Origin: an uncultured Porphyromonadaceae bacterium
GTDB taxonomy: Bacteria > Bacteroidota > Bacteroidia > Bacteroidales > Muribaculaceae
Direction: 5' to 3'
NCBI GenBank assembly: GCA_900548705.1
Contig: URLF01000034.1
Span: 1-26,678, forward strand
DNA length: 26,678 nt
Shown one piece after another: positions 24,409 to 26,678 of this stretch (the stretch's first letter is position 1; each line of letters starts with the position of its first letter). Under the pieces are notes generated by a model. It saw nothing but the letters and a program-made list of their open reading frames with translations, had not been told where the DNA came from and made no database searches. Made by a program: the position numbers and the translations under genes.

Positions 24409-25977
24409 TCAGTTTACGATTACCTCGATCGGGGCGAGGTCACGGGTTATCCCGTCAGGGCCAACCGCCTTTACACGCGAGATGTAAAAACGCTTGCCTC
24501 GGCTCAGACGGCGGAAGGAGTCTTTCTGACGCTGGGAGAACTGGTCACCCTGCGAGACTTCGGGGATGGCGTTGCCCATCGAGTCGAAGAAGACGGTCTC
24601 GAAGCTCAGCACCTTGAACTGGATGTTAAGCAGGTCGTCGTCGATGGCGGCCTGTATGCCGGGAGCATTGAGGAGGAATGCCTTGGAAAGACCACGACCG
24701 CCACCTTTGTAATGGTTGAGGTTGCCGTTGGCGTCTTTGTAGGCGATATACGGGGAGGGATCGGGGAGCTTGCGGACACGGAATTTGGTGGAGGCCACTG
24801 TCATCTGACGGCCATCCATCTCGGCGTTGACAGTCACGACCGCATCCTCGCCCACCTTGGAGGGACGGGCCACCCAATGGTCGCCGCTCTTGGTGAGCGA
24901 CCCGTTGGTCATCGAGGCCGAAACTCCGTTCATCGCCACGCCGGGCACCGATATGGAGATGGGGTTGTCGATTCCGGCATAGAGGACATTCATCATCGTG
25001 GCGGAGACGGTGGCGGTAGGCTCAATCACCGTGTAGCTCGACTGGAAGGGGTGGCGGCTGACAGTGCCGTCGCCGTGGGGAACTTCGAGATATCCCTTGT
25101 AGTCGAATGTGCCGGTCGCGCCGGGTGAAATCTCATAAAGGCCCCGGTCGTTGGCAAGCTTGTTGCCGTTGACAAACACCACCGGACGGGCGGTAGTGTC
25201 GACAGCCGCCAGCACGATGTTGGCGGAATATTTCCCGCCACGCATCACGAAACGGCTCTGGGGGATGACGAACGCGTTAAGCTCATTGACACGGACATCG
25301 CCTGCATCGACATTCGCCAGAAGCTCCTGCAACGCCTCACCTTCGGCATACTTCACATCGTTCTGCAGTTTGGTGAGCAATGTCACGGCAGCCACAACCG
25401 GCTGGTTGTTGAATTTCGACTCCTGCCAGGTCTGTTTCCCGAGCGTCCCTTTGCTGAGGACATCATCGGTGGAGAGGGCTACAAGTATGTTTTTGCGCTT
25501 TACCGAATCGGTCATCAGCGAGGCGATATATGTGCGGTAACCTTCGATTGTGTTACGCAGGTTGAGTCCCTGAGGCTTCGGGCCTGACAACATCACTATG
25601 GATGCGGCCTCAAGATTGTCGCGGTTCTGGATATTGTCGGGCGAACCATCCTTGCCGTCGGCCTCCTTTACAATCATCTCCTTCAGGGAGTCGATTTTGA
25701 GATACACGCCGTCAGTGACGCGACGCACCTCCACGGCCTTGTCATACCAGACCTTTCCCTTGTCGGGATTCTGCTCGGCGAAAGCCTGCAAGGTATGTAG
25801 GATGGCGGCGTTGCGCTGCTCGACGTTGCTGTTGGTTCTCTTCAAGCCCTCCTCGACCTGGGTGAAACCGTTGAGCACATCGCTCGACACGTTCAGAGCC
25901 AGCATAGCGGTCAGGACGATATACATAAGGTTAATCATCTTCTGACGCGGAGTGAGCCTGTTGTTACTGGTACCCAA
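24409..25977 (-). CDS. gldM: T9SS motor shaft protein GldM/PorM
   Basis: The 522-residue protein begins MGTSNNRLTPRQKMINLMYI, the hallmark start of GldM, with one inner-membrane helix (about 15-35; MINLMYIVLTAMLALNV) ending in NVSSDVLNGF. The long periplasmic part has beta domains (SRFVMRGGKYSANIVLAAVD; GDHWVARPSKVGEDAVVTVN). PorM with PorL forms the proton-driven rotary motor that powers T9SS, and its periplasmic domains reach the PorK-PorN ring. The gene lies between gldL and gldN in canonical order. The gap to gldL is about 50 bases. Confidence 0.96.
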   Translation of the reverse strand: MGTSNNRLTPRQKMINLMYIVLTAMLALNVSSDVLNGFTQVEEGLKRTNSNVEQRNAAILHTLQAFAEQNPDKGKVWYDKAVEVRRVTDGVYLKIDSLKEMIVKEADGKDGSPDNIQNRDNLEAASIVMLSGPKPQGLNLRNTIEGYRTYIASLMTDSVKRKNILVALSTDDVLSKGTLGKQTWQESKFNNQPVVAAVTLLTKLQNDVKYAEGEALQELLANVDAGDVRVNELNAFVIPQSRFVMRGGKYSANIVLAAVDTTARPVVFVNGNKLANDRGLYEISPGATGTFDYKGYLEVPHGDGTVSRHPFQSSYTVIEPTATVSATMMNVLYAGIDNPISISVPGVAMNGVSASMTNGSLTKSGDHWVARPSKVGEDAVVTVNAEMDGRQMTVASTKFRVRKLPDPSPYIAYKDANGNLNHYKGGGRGLSKAFLLNAPGIQAAIDDDLLNIQFKVLSFETVFFDSMGNAIPEVSQGDQFSQRQKDSFRRLSRGKRFYISRVKAVGPDGITRDLAPIEVIVN

Positions 25978-26026
25978 TGGTTAAGAGTTTATATGGTTAA
26001 AGATAAGTCTTTTTCTGTCTCGGATG

Positions 26027-26678
26027 TCACGCCTGGGGAGCGGCGGGACGACGCGATGCCCCCTGATACTGTGGAGGAACAGCCTGAGCCTGGGGCTGCT
26101 GGGCCTGCGGCTCTTCAGCCACGGGAGCGGCCGGAGCGGAGGGAGCGGCCTGCGGGGCGACCGTCTGGGCTGCGGCAGCAGCCGCGAGAGGATTGGCGGC
26201 ATACATATTGATGGTCATCGCGTTTATCATCTTCTCATAAACGGAGTTGAGCTGATGCATGTAAAGGGCCATCTTCTCGGTCTCCTCGCAATAGCGCGCG
26301 CTCTGCGACGAGCTGCGCTCATACATGTCGCGGATTTCTTTGATGCCGGCGTTGACGCGGTCGATGGCGTCGAGCTGGGAGCTGACGCTCTTGAGCTGAA
26401 TCTCGTAGATGGTGTTGAGCCCCTGGATGTTGCGGTTGAGACCCTGCATCTGCTCGACATATCCGGTCGAGGAACGGGTGATGTTCTCCGAGTTCTCGGT
26501 AATCGCGCGGTATGACTCCAGCAGGACGTCGCTGACGGTGTTGAGCGAGCGAGTGGTCTCCTGGAGATGACGCAGCTCCTCAGCCATCGCCGACACCTGG
26601 TCGAGATAGGTCTGGGTGGCCGAAACCATTGAGCTGACCACCTCGGCGGGAGTAGAGTCGGAGGAGAGGACGGGAGCG
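26027..26678 (-). CDS. gldL: T9SS motor stator GldL/PorL, C-terminal part
   Basis: The gene enters from the right edge and stops at 26027; about 216 residues are visible. The two N-terminal membrane helices that define GldL are outside, so the call rests on the cytoplasmic C-terminal domain and context. That domain is a helical, coiled-coil segment (AMAEELRHLQETTRSLNTV, MQGLNRNIQGLNTIYEIQL, MALYMHQLNSVYEKMINAM), which is usual for GldL. It ends in an Ala/Pro/Gln-rich tail of about 55 residues (AAAAAAQTVAPQAAPSAPA) of low complexity. PorL and PorM form the proton-driven motor. The reading frame is open to the window edge with no start codon needed. Confidence 0.88.
   Translation of the reverse strand, partial: APVLSSDSTPAEVVSSMVSATQTYLDQVSAMAEELRHLQETTRSLNTVSDVLLESYRAITENSENITRSSTGYVEQMQGLNRNIQGLNTIYEIQLKSVSSQLDAIDRVNAGIKEIRDMYERSSSQSARYCEETEKMALYMHQLNSVYEKMINAMTINMYAANPLAAAAAAQTVAPQAAPSAPAAPVAEEPQAQQPQAQAVPPQYQGASRRPAAPQA

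Noticed and set aside
23939..25128. Long plus-strand frames opposite gldN and gldM
   Set aside because: These are antisense shadows of conserved T9SS genes with repetitive Gly/Val/Asp content.

Overview
The window looks like chromosomal DNA from a Bacteroidales bacterium, plausibly a GC-rich gut lineage of the Muribaculaceae type. Three things suggest this. There is a gldL-gldM-gldN (porL-porM-porN) block for the type IX secretion system (T9SS) and two apparent T9SS cargo proteins. Two promoters match the Bacteroidetes pattern TTTG-N20-TAnnTTTG exactly. Gene content is typical of the order (AmpG-like MFS, DUF1343/NamZ, BspA-type leucine-rich repeats, an OmpA protein with a central coiled coil). 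Species assignment is inference.

Layout. Bases 1-175 are the 3' end of ilvE, then an HD-domain gene broken by a one-base frameshift (205-752), a terminator, and recJ (1083-2810). A convergent AT-rich pair on the minus strand follows: a gingipain-like C25 peptidase (6707-4215) and a secreted leucine-rich-repeat protein (4200-2917). Next is a minus-strand housekeeping group, folB, an HD hydrolase and a stand-alone TrpB-like gene (9631-7166). Divergent from folB is a long, tightly packed plus-strand operon (9741-21002): a membrane glycosyltransferase, an amidase-like envelope protein (frameshifted near its end), a GT2-DUF4922 fusion, a SpoIID/LytB protein, an AmpG-like permease, a NamZ-like exo-N-acetylmuramidase and an amino-sugar kinase. 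A terminator and a repeat-rich spacer (21003-21686) separate it from a minus-strand OmpA gene and the gldN, gldM and gldL genes. gldL runs off the right edge.

How the genes may work together. The seven-gene operon reads as a peptidoglycan salvage or remodelling pathway: cut stem peptides (amidase), cleave glycan (SpoIID, NamZ), import (AmpG) and phosphorylate (BadF/MurK-like kinase). The unexplained part is the GT2-DUF4922 fusion, whose C-terminal half carries a GalT/VTC2-like HxHxQ site and could act on nucleotide sugars. This is the best candidate for an undescribed system here. The gld genes would export T9SS cargo such as the C25 peptidase and the repeat protein.

Both frameshifts are single-base changes at or next to short C runs, so sequencing or assembly error is a real alternative to gene decay. 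I saw no tRNA, rRNA, CRISPR array, transposase or integrase.
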